Source of the DNA: Methanomassiliicoccales archaeon LGM-DZ1
GTDB lineage: Archaea > Thermoplasmatota > Thermoplasmata > Methanomassiliicoccales > Methanomethylophilaceae
Length of the DNA stretch: 64,000 bases
Assembly: GCA_030168595.1 (NCBI GenBank)
Contig: CP115556.1
Location: 1,364,001-1,428,000 of the forward strand
Direction of reading: 5' to 3'
Shown here: piece by piece, positions 1 through 7,606 of the stretch
How positions within the stretch are numbered: position 1 is the stretch's first letter
Layout of the letters: the number at the start of each line of letters is the position of its first letter
Translations under genes and position numbers: made by a program
The notes under the pieces: model-generated
Databases searched by the model: none
Told to the model about the DNA's origin: nothing
The model's input: the letters and a program-made list of their open reading frames with translations, nothing else

Positions 1-674
1 TCGGTCCCAGACTGGCTGGGACCCGCAAGTCCTCACGCGCCCACAGCATACCCATCGCTTTCCTTGGCGCCATGCTGCTGTGGTTCGGATGGTTCGGGTT
101 CAACGGAGGGTCCGGCCTTCTGGCCGATGCATCCGCAGTCCATGTGTTCTTCACCACCCAGGCCGCCGCTGTCTTCGGCATGGCCGCGTGGGGAGTCGCC
201 CAGTACATCAAGGTCGGGAGGGTCGGCGTCCTCGGGCTCATCGCGGGAGCGATCGCGGGGCTCGTCGCCATCACCCCCGGTGCGGCGTACCTCGGGTTCA
301 CCGAATCGATGTTCACGGGGGCGGTCGGCGGGGCCCTGTGCTTCTTCGCCGTCACCTTCATACACTCCAAGCTGAAGTTCGATGATGCTCTGGATGTCTT
401 CGGCGTCCACGGCGTCGGAGGGATCTGGGGAGCGATCGCCACCGGCATCTTCGCGGACCCGGACCTTTCCGGCGGCGTCGCCGGGCTCATCCACGGCGGC
501 ACCGACCTGTTCATCGGGCAGATCGCGGCAGTCGCCTTCACCGTCATCTTCTGCTTCGCCATGTCGTATGCGATCATCTGGGTCATCTCCAGGTTCATGA
601 AGGTCCGCATACCCGAGGCCGAGGAGTCCATAGGGCAGGACATCGTTGAGCACGGGGAGCCGGCATATCTCTGA
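1..674 (+). CDS. amt: Ammonium transporter Amt, 5' truncated by window edge
   Basis: Integral membrane protein that conducts ammonium/ammonia into the cell. The frame is open from the first bases of the window, so the true start lies upstream and only about the last 224 residues are seen. Family motifs are present: a LWFGWFGFNGGS segment, and a VHGVGG segment near the end with the pore-lining histidine region. Successive hydrophobic helices fill the rest and the tail is short and acidic. The gene stops 11 bases before glnK, the usual amt-glnK pairing in which the PII protein closes the channel. Family assignment is firm; substrate is from family knowledge. Confidence 0.95.
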   Translation, partial: GPRLAGTRKSSRAHSIPIAFLGAMLLWFGWFGFNGGSGLLADASAVHVFFTTQAAAVFGMAAWGVAQYIKVGRVGVLGLIAGAIAGLVAITPGAAYLGFTESMFTGAVGGALCFFAVTFIHSKLKFDDALDVFGVHGVGGIWGAIATGIFADPDLSGGVAGLIHGGTDLFIGQIAAVAFTVIFCFAMSYAIIWVISRFMKVRIPEAEESIGQDIVEHGEPAYL

Positions 675-685
675 GGTGAAATGGA

Positions 686-1066
686 ATGAAGATGGTCGTA
701 GCGATAGTGCGCCCCGAGAAGTACCAGGACGTCAAGGACGCCCTCAAGGCCAAGGGGATCACCGGGATGACGTTCACCCACGTCACCGGCCGCGGGAAGC
801 AGGCAGGGGTCAAGTTCACCAACAGGGTCGGCGAGTTCGTCGTCGACGAGATCGAGAAGGTCAAGATCGAGATCGCCGTCGAGGACGATCACGTCCCCTG
901 CGTGATCGACACTGTCTGCAAGGCCGCCAAGACCGGCCGGAGCGGTGACGGATGGATCTTCATCGTCCCCATAGACGAGGCTGTGAGGATCAGCACCTAC
1001 AAGACCCCTGAGGACTCCGGCGGGGAAGCTCCCGCCGAAGACCGGGGCGGGGAGGAGGAACCCTGA
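686..1066 (+). CDS. glnK: Nitrogen regulatory PII protein GlnK
   Basis: A 126-residue PII signalling protein, expected to form a trimer that binds ATP/ADP and 2-oxoglutarate and blocks the adjacent Amt channel. The N-terminal MKMVVAIVRPEKYQDVKDAL, the EKVKIEIAV strand and the B-loop TGRSGDGWIFI identify the family. Two positions differ from the Escherichia coli pattern: the T-loop residue equivalent to uridylylated Tyr51 is Phe (RVGEF), and the lysine of GDGKIF is Trp. The acidic Gly/Glu-rich last 20 residues are an extension beyond the usual end. It lies 11 bases after amt and should be co-transcribed with it. Confidence 0.94.
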   Translation: MKMVVAIVRPEKYQDVKDALKAKGITGMTFTHVTGRGKQAGVKFTNRVGEFVVDEIEKVKIEIAVEDDHVPCVIDTVCKAAKTGRSGDGWIFIVPIDEAVRISTYKTPEDSGGEAPAEDRGGEEEP

Positions 1067-1127
1067 AAAGGTCCGGGCAGGTGAACGGGCCCGGAAGGCA
1101 ATCTCCTCCATCAGAACGCTTCTCGGA

Positions 1128-1148
1128 CCGCAGGGTCCATCCCTGCGG
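1128..1148 (+). terminator. Hairpin terminator of amt-glnK
   Basis: A perfect 8-bp inverted repeat, CCGCAGGG / CCCTGCGG with a five-base loop, is followed by T-rich sequence (1153-1177). It lies 62 bases after glnK. The rest of the gap up to the tRNA (about 1180-1356) shows no convincing gene or structure. Confidence 0.6.
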
Positions 1149-1356
1149 CCCGTTATTTTCAATGTTAATTTTTCAATGTCGATCGGCCGATGAGCCGATA
1201 TCCTGCATGCATCTCGGCAGGCAGTTTCTCTCTCGACCGTGCAAGCGGCCGTCTCGGAACAAGGCCGCATCGATGATCAGGCCCTGTATCATCAAGTATG
1301 CTTGAACAGGACAATGGCGCCCCAATCCCTAAGAAGGCGGCAGGCTGTAAAACGTA

Positions 1357-1434
1357 TGGTAGCGAGGGGTCGATTTGAACGACCGATCTCCGGGTTATGA
1401 GCCCGACGGGATATCCTGGCTACCCTACCTCGCT
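1357..1434 (-). tRNA. Initiator tRNA-Met (CAT)
   Basis: The minus strand folds as a tRNA: acceptor AGCGAGG with CCTCGCT, anticodon CAT in the loop CTCATAA, T-arm with GTTCAAATC, discriminator A and an encoded CCA (1357-1359). The A1-U72 closing pair and the run of G-C pairs in the anticodon stem (GGG/CCC) are marks of the archaeal initiator, distinguishing it from the elongator tRNA-Met at 54977. No intron is seen. Confidence 0.95.
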
Positions 1435-1460
1435 ATGATGTGCCCTACACTTGGCTTACT

Positions 1461-1470
1461 ATTTAAATTT
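1461..1470 (-). promoter_or_regulatory. TATA box of initiator tRNA-Met
   Basis: The AT-rich element AAATTTAAAT (minus strand) is centred about 31 bases upstream of the tRNA 5' end, the usual archaeal TATA position. Confidence 0.55.
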
Positions 1471-1489
1471 CGTGAAGGGCGAAACGGTT

Positions 1490-1822
1490 TCAGAAGAGCT
1501 TCTTCAGGAACATCAGGTCCTGGATCTTGCCTTTGATCGAGATCTTCTTGGTCACGTACGCACGCATGGGCCTGAGGTCCCCGTCGACCAGCTGCTGGAA
1601 ATACTCCGGGGTGGTGGTGACCGTGATGTCCGCACCTTCTACGAACTCCGGTTTGAAATCGGAGATCTTCGCATCGGAGAGCTTCATGGAGTATTTCTCC
1701 TCTCCGAGGTCGAAGTTCACGGTCTTCACGAGGTCTTTCGTCTTCTCGTGAACGTCTGCGTCGTCGGCCATCCTCTTATTGGCCTTATCAATGAGTTCCT
1801 GTATGGTCGCTTCCATGGTCAT
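1490..1822 (-). CDS. SCP2 sterol-binding-domain-like protein
   Basis: A small soluble protein of about 110 residues. The pattern of a short N-terminal helix, then NFDLGEEKYSMKL, a strand with ADITVTTTPEYFQQLVDGDL and a basic end containing KGKIQDLMFLKKLF matches the SCP2-like lipid-binding fold found in many archaea, where its role is unknown. ATG codons at 1822 and 1816 are possible starts; TTG at 1828 is less likely. It begins 6 bases after the rnhB stop and probably shares that transcript. Confidence 0.75.
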   Translation of the reverse strand: MTMEATIQELIDKANKRMADDADVHEKTKDLVKTVNFDLGEEKYSMKLSDAKISDFKPEFVEGADITVTTTPEYFQQLVDGDLRPMRAYVTKKISIKGKIQDLMFLKKLF

Positions 1823-1828
1823 GGTCAA

Positions 1829-2479
1829 TCACCAATCGTCCAGTGTCGTGTTCTTTCCTTTCGAGAGCATTGCCTTGACAGGTTCCCACGATTTTCTAGC
1901 GTGTGGCGGTGCACAGCGGTGGTTCTTAATCCATTTTTCTATGAAGTCAACGGTCACGGGGTCGCTAGGGTAGCCGGAGCCTACCGGCATGCCGAACTCC
2001 CCGCGGTAGCCCTCCACGATGCGGTCCCTGGTCACCTTGGCCATAATCGAGGCGGCCGATACCGTCGGGTAATTGGCATCGGCCTTATGCTCTGCCTTGA
2101 CCGTTATGCCCCCGGCCATCCTGGACAGCGTCCCGGCGAACCTTCCGGTATTGGGGTCGGGGCAGTCGGCGACCGCGAGGTCGCAGGGGTGCATGGCCGC
2201 GAGCGCGGCGAAACGTTCCAGTTCGATCATGTTCAGGGATTTGGCGCTCATTTCGGAGTCGATGGTCTCGGCCTCGATGACCGCGACCTCCCAGTGCGGC
2301 ACGGTGCGCGCGATCTCATCATACAGCGATTCCCTCTTGGCGGGGGTCAGCATCTTGGAGTCCTTCACGCCGAGCTCCCTGAGGGCGGCGTCATCGTCCG
2401 ACCATACGGCACCCACGACGAGAGGCCCGAGCATCGGCCCGCGGCCGGCCTCATCGATCCCGCATATCATCGTGCCCAT
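1829..2479 (-). CDS. rnhB: Ribonuclease HII
   Basis: Endonuclease that cuts the RNA strand of RNA-DNA hybrids and removes misincorporated ribonucleotides. The start at 2479 gives MGTMICGIDEAGRGPMLGPL, placing the catalytic Asp-Glu of the GIDEAGRGP motif near the N-terminus. KDSK, the later ADCPDPNTG region and SAASIMAKVTRD are also typical. The protein is 216 residues, normal for the archaeal family. A TATA-like GATTTATCC about 25 bases upstream supports a leaderless start; the open frame upstream to 2539 lacks family sequence. Confidence 0.93.
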   Translation of the reverse strand: MGTMICGIDEAGRGPMLGPLVVGAVWSDDDAALRELGVKDSKMLTPAKRESLYDEIARTVPHWEVAVIEAETIDSEMSAKSLNMIELERFAALAAMHPCDLAVADCPDPNTGRFAGTLSRMAGGITVKAEHKADANYPTVSAASIMAKVTRDRIVEGYRGEFGMPVGSGYPSDPVTVDFIEKWIKNHRCAPPHARKSWEPVKAMLSKGKNTTLDDW

Positions 2480-2594
2480 GCGGCCTCCATGCAGCTGCGC
2501 GGATAAATCGGGAACGGTCGTGCAGCGGATGCCGTCCAACCCTCTTTCGGGTTATCCTATATGATTTAAGTAATTCGTTCTTTACCGCTGTCAT

Positions 2595-3500
2595 ATGGCA
2601 TTGAAGTGTGACGTGCAGTACAGCAGGGGATCCACGGGGTTCAGGCTCTCTAAAGTAGGGGTCTCCGGCGTGCGCAAGCCGGTCCTGATCGCAAGGCCCG
2701 GGATGAACAGCCCCCTGAGCAACGTCGTCAACTGCTCATTCGACATCTTCGTGGACCTTCCGGCCGCGCAGAGGGGCAGCCACCTGTCGAGGAACGTCGA
2801 GGTCCTCAGGGCGGTCGCCGAGGAGAGCATTTCCCATCCCGTCGACGGCCTGGAGAACCTGGCCGCCGATATGGTCAGGAAGCTCCTCGTCAAGCACGAG
2901 TATGCCATGAACGCCTACGTCACCATCACCGCCGAGTACTTCAGGCCCAGGAAGACCCCCTCGGGCAGGGACACCCTCGAGGGCTACACGCTCCTGGCGG
3001 GCGCCACCGGCACCAGGGACGGGGAGATCAGGAAGACCATCGGGTGCGAGGCCGTGGGCATGACCGCCTGCCCCTGCGCCCAGGAGACCGTCGGGGAGCT
3101 CCTCAACGTCGAGGACCCCGGCTTCCCCATGATGTCCCACAACCAGAGGAACGTATGCTCCATCGTGATCACCACCGGGCCCGAGGAGAGCATCGAGGCC
3201 GATGATCTGATCGATCTCGCGGAGAAGTCAGTCTCCAGCCCCACCTTCGAGCTCCTCAAGAGGGAGGACGAGGGAAGGGTCGTCATCAACGCCCATGAGA
3301 ACACCCGTTTCGTGGAGGATGTCGTGAGGAACGGCCTCACCCTGGTCGTCACCAACTTCCCGAAGCTTCCCGATGATTGCGAGGTCAAGGTCTCTTCCGA
3401 CTCGGAGGAGTCCATCCACAAGCACAACGCCTATGCCGAGCGCACCGCCACCATGGGCGAGCTCCGCGAGGAGTTCGCGCAGAAGGTCCAGGCGCTCTGA
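2595..3500 (+). CDS. mptA: GTP cyclohydrolase IV MptA
   Basis: Iron-dependent GTP cyclohydrolase that makes 7,8-dihydroneopterin 2',3'-cyclic phosphate, the first step of methanopterin synthesis. The 301-residue protein has the FolE2/MptA fold signatures: MTACPCAQETV with the metal-binding cysteine region, MMSHNQRNVC with the following histidine, and VDLPAAQRGSHLSRN near the N-terminus. It is divergent from rnhB across a short AT-rich promoter gap. Its presence supports a methanopterin-using methanogen. Confidence 0.93.
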   Translation: MALKCDVQYSRGSTGFRLSKVGVSGVRKPVLIARPGMNSPLSNVVNCSFDIFVDLPAAQRGSHLSRNVEVLRAVAEESISHPVDGLENLAADMVRKLLVKHEYAMNAYVTITAEYFRPRKTPSGRDTLEGYTLLAGATGTRDGEIRKTIGCEAVGMTACPCAQETVGELLNVEDPGFPMMSHNQRNVCSIVITTGPEESIEADDLIDLAEKSVSSPTFELLKREDEGRVVINAHENTRFVEDVVRNGLTLVVTNFPKLPDDCEVKVSSDSEESIHKHNAYAERTATMGELREEFAQKVQAL

Positions 3501-3594
3501 AGATCCTTTTTCAGGCGTGTCATGCCTGCGGAGGGGCGCTCATGCCTCTCTGCAGATCTCCTGGGACAGTGTTTCCGCCCCGTACTGTCGTTCT

Positions 3595-3615
3595 GCCCGG
3601 GGAACTCATCCGGGC
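3595..3615. terminator. Hairpin between convergent mptA and the TPD nuclease gene
   Basis: GCCCGG / CCGGGC inverted repeat with a nine-base loop lies in the 200-base gap between two convergent genes. No strong T-run follows, so the terminator call is tentative. The remainder of the gap shows nothing else. Confidence 0.35.
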
Positions 3616-3700
3616 ACTCCGGCGGCCGTTTTATGAATCTACTTTGAAAAAATGCAGACGGGCGCCGCAGGCATGGCCTGCTCCGCCGTCTGCGACTGGC

Positions 3701-4462
3701 TCAGATCCTGCTGAGCTTCTTGTCCATGATCCCGATGTCCTCGACGGTTATGCCGTCGGGGGCCTCGAGGCCGTCGAGATGGCCGGTCCAGTAGACGACC
3801 ACTCCGGGGCCGAACAGCTCGGTATAGGGGATGAGCTGGTTCTTGCAGTTGTAACGGAACTCCACGGCATCGCCGAACGAGGCCTTGCTCTCGATCCAGC
3901 GGATCTCCCTGCCCTCGAACTCCATCGGGGAGTCCAGGAGGCAGTCGGGGGTCTTGCCGGTCGCTCCGGCGGCCCTCTCCTCCTCTTCCGTTTTGTATGA
4001 AACGTCTTGGCCGTCCAGCCATTCCCAGAGGAGCCCTTCTCCCCATTTCCCGCGTTCCTTCTGCCTCTGGTCGGCCTGGGGGGAGTAGACGATGTCCTTC
4101 TCGGTTGCCTCGCGCAGCTCGGCCGCGGTCTCGGGGCTGTCCAGCAGGGAAGGGTCGCGGACGTATTCCCAGAAGACCTTCTTGGTGCACCCGTCCTCGA
4201 GGAATATGGTCATGGCCGTCAGCATCGGCGGGTATCCCAGGCGGTCGGCGATGGAGCAGATGCTCTCGCCGCCGGTCCAGTCGCGGAGGATCTCCCTGGA
4301 CTTCTTCCTGACCGTGTGGAACTTCTTCTTGACGGTCCTGTTGACCTTCTGGGTATACAGGGTCTCGAGGAAGCGGGCATCGTAGCCCTCTCCCTCCAGG
4401 CGCTCTATGTCGTCCTTGCTGTTGAGCTCGCCGTAGATCCTGGAGTACTCTCCGTATTCCAT
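3701..4462 (-). CDS. CDIN1/C15orf41-like TPD-motif nuclease
   Basis: A 253-residue protein with an N-terminal helical, HTH-like part (about 1-110) and a C-terminal restriction-endonuclease-like domain. The active-site pattern is visible: GEGLLWEWL (residue 142 region), GKTPDCLLDSP carrying the TPD motif (171-173), then RWIESKASFGD with E191-x-K193. This arrangement is that of the archaeal/eukaryotic TPD family that includes human CDIN1 (C15orf41), mutated in congenital dyserythropoietic anaemia type I. Nuclease activity and substrate are inference. It follows the upstream flavoprotein gene by 4 bases and is probably co-transcribed with it. Confidence 0.75.
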   Translation of the reverse strand: MEYGEYSRIYGELNSKDDIERLEGEGYDARFLETLYTQKVNRTVKKKFHTVRKKSREILRDWTGGESICSIADRLGYPPMLTAMTIFLEDGCTKKVFWEYVRDPSLLDSPETAAELREATEKDIVYSPQADQRQKERGKWGEGLLWEWLDGQDVSYKTEEEERAAGATGKTPDCLLDSPMEFEGREIRWIESKASFGDAVEFRYNCKNQLIPYTELFGPGVVVYWTGHLDGLEAPDGITVEDIGIMDKKLSRI

Positions 4463-4466
4463 CGGA

Positions 4467-5837
4467 TCACTGTCTGAACTGCCTGACCAGGTCCTCGACG
4501 GCGGCGAACACGGGCTCCCTCACCATGGCGGTAGGGGGGCAGTAGGCGTTCTCGCCGTTCGCAAGGAACTCCTCGGCAGTGGTCCCGGCGGCGATGACCG
4601 CCGTCATCCAGTCGATGCGTCCGGTGGTGTTCTCGCCTGCGACGATCTGGCACCCGATGATGCGGTGGGTGGCGCGGTCCCCTATGACCTTCACGGTCAT
4701 GCGCTTGGCGCCGGGGAAGTACCTGGCGCGGGTGAGGCCTTCGGCCCTGCCGGTGGCGGTGTCCGCTCCGTACCAGGAGGCAAGTCCCAGCGACATCCCG
4801 GTGCCGGCGATCTCCATCTCCCCGATGGGGCTAACCCACGGGCTCAGGGTGGGCCCGCAGATCTCGCGGCGGCCGACGGCGTTGGTCCCGGCGACCCTGC
4901 CCTCCTTGACGTCGGACGATCCGAGCTGGCTCATGGTGGGCCCGGGGTAGACCCCGGACTGGCACTGGATGACGTCCCCGCATGCGAGGACATCGGGCAT
5001 GAGCCTCCCGCGCCTGTAGCACTGCATCGTGGGCGCGACCGCGACGGCGCCGAGCTGGCCGATGTCGAGGCCCAGCTGCTTGGCGATGTCGGTGTTGGCG
5101 CGGACCCCGGTGGCGAAGATGACGATGTCCGCCGGATAGGTCTTGCCCAGGGACTCGACGCCCTCGGCCTTCCCATTGCCGGTGACCTTCTGGACGGGCG
5201 CCTTCAGGACGATGGTGACGCCCTGGTCCTCCAGGTATTTCTGGACCTGGGCGGCCATGTCGGCATCCGCGATCCTGGGTATGACCTGGTCCATCATCTC
5301 GATGACGGTGACGTCCTTGCCGATGTTGTTGAGGGCGATGGCGAGCTCGAGCCCGATGACGCCCGCTCCGGCGATGACGACGTTCCTGGCGGTCTTCAGG
5401 CAGGCCTCTATCTTCCTGCCGTCCTCGACGGTCCTGACGGTGAACACGCCGGGGAGGTCCTTCCCCTCGATCGGGGGCACGAAGACCCTGCCGCCCGTGG
5501 CGAGGACCAGCGAGTCGTACTCGTAGGTCTTCCCGCCTGCGGTCACGGTCTTGGTGACGGTGCCGTCCTTGGCCCTGTCGTTGACGGCCGACTCCACCTT
5601 GGTGCGGGTCAGGACCTTTATCCTCCTCTCGGACGCGTACCACTCGGGGGTGTGCATTATCATCTGGTCCCAGGTGGACTTCCCCTCGAGGACCCAGGGG
5701 ATCATGCAGGGTGAGTATGCGATATCGCAGTCCTCGGTGATCACGGTGATGTCCGCTTCGGGGTCTGCCGCACGGGCAGCGGACGCGGCCGACATGCCGG
5801 CGGCGCCCGATCCGACTACTATGACTTTCTTCGCCAT
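4467..5837 (-). CDS. FAD-dependent NAD(P)H oxidase / CoA-disulfide reductase family protein
   Basis: A 456-residue pyridine nucleotide-disulfide oxidoreductase. It has an N-terminal FAD dinucleotide fold (VVGSGAAGMSAA), a single redox cysteine in AYSPCMIPWVL (Cys44, the position that cycles as a sulfenic acid or CoA disulfide), a second dinucleotide fold (VVIAGAGVIGLELA) for NAD(P)H, the FAD-closing VLACGDV segment and a C-terminal dimerisation domain. Whether it reduces CoA disulfide, oxygen, persulfide or another disulfide cannot be told. A TATA element near 5870 places it at the head of a two-gene unit with the downstream nuclease. Confidence 0.88.
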   Translation of the reverse strand: MAKKVIVVGSGAAGMSAASAARAADPEADITVITEDCDIAYSPCMIPWVLEGKSTWDQMIMHTPEWYASERRIKVLTRTKVESAVNDRAKDGTVTKTVTAGGKTYEYDSLVLATGGRVFVPPIEGKDLPGVFTVRTVEDGRKIEACLKTARNVVIAGAGVIGLELAIALNNIGKDVTVIEMMDQVIPRIADADMAAQVQKYLEDQGVTIVLKAPVQKVTGNGKAEGVESLGKTYPADIVIFATGVRANTDIAKQLGLDIGQLGAVAVAPTMQCYRRGRLMPDVLACGDVIQCQSGVYPGPTMSQLGSSDVKEGRVAGTNAVGRREICGPTLSPWVSPIGEMEIAGTGMSLGLASWYGADTATGRAEGLTRARYFPGAKRMTVKVIGDRATHRIIGCQIVAGENTTGRIDWMTAVIAAGTTAEEFLANGENAYCPPTAMVREPVFAAVEDLVRQFRQ

Positions 5838-5958
5838 TTGAATGCCTGCGTCGCCATGCCCCTATGATATTAAAAACACGCGAGGGCGGGGGCCCGCGTG
5901 CGAGTCCCAGCGGTCCGCCTGCCAAGGTTAATAATCTGCCGGGGCGTGCGGACGGGCG

Positions 5959-6960
5959 ATGAAGAAGGAAAGAGTTCCGAGCGAGCCCGAGGCCGTCTGG
6001 TCCGAGAAGGACATGGCCGGAGGGGAGGCCGTGGATGCCCAGGTGATCATCCTGCGCACCAACGGCTGCTGCTGGGCCAAAGCGGGCAGGGGAGGCTGCA
6101 CCATGTGCGGCTACCGCACCGCCTCCATGAGCGGGGTCACAGCGGAGGACCTCAACAAACAGGTCGATCTGGCACTTTCTAAATACCGCGGCGAGCCGTT
6201 CGTGAAGATCTACACCTCGGGGAGCTTCTTCGACACCGAGGAGATCCCGGCGGCCGTCAGGGACAGGATCTTCGATGAGTACGGCGGATGCAGGCGCATC
6301 CTGGTCGAGAGCCGTCCGGAGTTCCTCACCGGGGACCTGCTTTCCGTCCTCCCGCGGCAGATGACCGTGGCACTGGGCCTCGAGTCGTCCGACGAGGAGG
6401 TCCTCAGGACCTGCGTCAACAAGGGATTCACGGCCGCCCAGAGCAGGGAGGCCGGCATGCGCCTGAAGGACGCCGGGCTGGGGGTGAGGACGTACCTGCT
6501 CCTGAAGCCGCCGTTCCTGAGCGAATCCGATGCGATCGAGGATGCGGTGTCGTCCGCGCTCTTCGCCGATCCCTTCTCCGACGAGATATCGGTGAACCCC
6601 CTCAACATCCAGCACGGAACCGTCGTTGAAAGGCTGTGGAAGCGCGGCGAGTTCCGCTCCCCGTGGATTTGGAGCCTCATAGAGGTCATGAAGCGTCTGT
6701 CCGGGAAGGTGAACGCCAGGCTCATGAGCTCTCCCTCCGGCGGAGGGTCCCAGAGAGGGGTCCACAACTGCGGCGCCTGCGACCAGCGCGCGCTGGCCGC
6801 GGTGGAGAGGTTCTCCTTCTCGCAGGACCCCCGCGACCTGGACTGCGGCGGATGCGAATGTAAATCTACCTGGGAGCGCTATCTCGCCGCCGAGAAGATG
6901 CTGGGCACCGCCGACGATGTCGGCAGGGTGCTGGCCAATGAACTCAACATCAGAGGCTGA
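5959..6960 (+). CDS. raSEA: Archaeosine biosynthesis radical SAM protein RaSEA
   Basis: Radical SAM enzyme of the family that, with ArcS, converts lysine-modified preQ0 at position 15 of archaeal tRNA into archaeosine. The 333-residue protein carries the iron-sulfur motif NGCCWAKAGRGGCTMCGY (cysteines 37/38, 47 and 50), typical of this group and unlike the standard CxxxCxxC. Further matches are KIYTSGSFFD, ESRPEF, GLESSDEEV and a C-terminal cysteine cluster (NCGACDQRA, DCGGCECKS). TATA-like GGTTAATAATC lies about 28 bases upstream of the ATG. No arcS or tgt gene is in the window. Confidence 0.82.
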   Translation: MKKERVPSEPEAVWSEKDMAGGEAVDAQVIILRTNGCCWAKAGRGGCTMCGYRTASMSGVTAEDLNKQVDLALSKYRGEPFVKIYTSGSFFDTEEIPAAVRDRIFDEYGGCRRILVESRPEFLTGDLLSVLPRQMTVALGLESSDEEVLRTCVNKGFTAAQSREAGMRLKDAGLGVRTYLLLKPPFLSESDAIEDAVSSALFADPFSDEISVNPLNIQHGTVVERLWKRGEFRSPWIWSLIEVMKRLSGKVNARLMSSPSGGGSQRGVHNCGACDQRALAAVERFSFSQDPRDLDCGGCECKSTWERYLAAEKMLGTADDVGRVLANELNIRG

Positions 6961-6973
6961 GAACGTGGAAGGA

Positions 6974-7306
6974 ATGACGGAATTCGACATAAAGAGAGGC
7001 TGGTACAGCAAGATCGAGGGCGGGAAGCTGAAGGACATAATGCAGAACGTCTTCGGCTCCGTCAGGGAGGAGAACGGGGCCCTCGTCTCATCGTACGGCG
7101 CCATGTCCCGCATCGAGGCGAAGATCATCTCGAAGAGCGTCCTCGGGGTCTCCACCGTGAACGTCGAGAACGCGAGGGACCTCCCCGACGAGACCGTCCT
7201 CGACTCCAAGAGGAAGCTCAACGAGTTCCTCCTCGAGGCCACCGGGTTCACCCCCAAGGACCGCCTCAAGCGCGCCAAGGACAAGGCCAAGAACGGGACC
7301 CTGTGA
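6974..7306 (+). CDS. Small archaeal protein of DUF5611 type
   Basis: A 110-residue, Lys/Glu-rich soluble protein beginning MTEFDIKRGWYSKIEGGKL. The YGAMSRIEAKI segment and the SKRKLNEFLLEATGFT helix resemble an uncharacterised euryarchaeal family I recall as DUF5611. The ATG at 6974 is preceded by a purine-rich GGAAGG; the gene follows raSEA by 13 bases, so co-transcription is likely. Function unknown. Confidence 0.6.
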   Translation: MTEFDIKRGWYSKIEGGKLKDIMQNVFGSVREENGALVSSYGAMSRIEAKIISKSVLGVSTVNVENARDLPDETVLDSKRKLNEFLLEATGFTPKDRLKRAKDKAKNGTL

Positions 7307-7314
7307 CCCGCTCG

Positions 7315-7331
7315 GCGGGCGGTCCGCCCGC
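7315..7331 (+). terminator. Hairpin after the DUF5611-like gene
   Basis: GCGGGC / GCCCGC inverted repeat with a five-base loop lies 9 bases after the gene, before the ribosomal protein promoter. No U-run follows directly. Confidence 0.4.
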
Positions 7332-7396
7332 GGCAGGCGCCAAACCCCTTCCCGCATTAGTTCCCGCGCGATTGTATTAATAAGAAAGCGGGGGCC

Positions 7397-7410
7397 ACCT
7401 TTTTATATGC
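7397..7410 (+). promoter_or_regulatory. TATA promoter of the ribosomal protein cluster
   Basis: CTTTTTATATGC is an excellent archaeal TATA element. The same 12 bases recur in front of another ribosomal protein gene, eS1 (around 54024-54035). Transcription should start near 7430, about 175 bases before the uL3 start codon. Confidence 0.65.
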
Positions 7411-7606
7411 GATGTTGCTAGCACCCCTCAGATTGAGCACTCTGTGCCGACCAGACGTATCGGGCAATGCAGAAGCAACCCATCGTTCATTTCATGTCGG
7501 AAAACGACGTTTTTCGAGATGGATACGGCGTCACGGTCGGTTCACGAAGGCGTTCGTCTGATGAATCGCGAGGTTAGCGAAGATACCCTCGCAGGTATGT
7601 GGAAAT
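7411..7606 (+). promoter_or_regulatory. Long structured leader upstream of uL3
   Basis: This stretch has no convincing gene. GTTGCT (7414-7419) can pair with AGCAAC (7474-7479), extended by CGAT (7410-7413) with ATCG (7482-7485) across a two-base bulge. Nearer the gene, GCGAGG (7568-7573) pairs with CCTCGC (7587-7592), 14 bases before the uL3 ATG. Most genes in this window have almost no leader, so a long foldable leader on the ribosomal protein cluster may be a control site. Function is inference, and the first stem may lie partly upstream of the transcript start. Confidence 0.35.

Noticed and set aside
1081-1305. 74-codon frame after glnK
   Set aside because: It contains the terminator hairpin, has atypical composition and no promoter or ribosome site.
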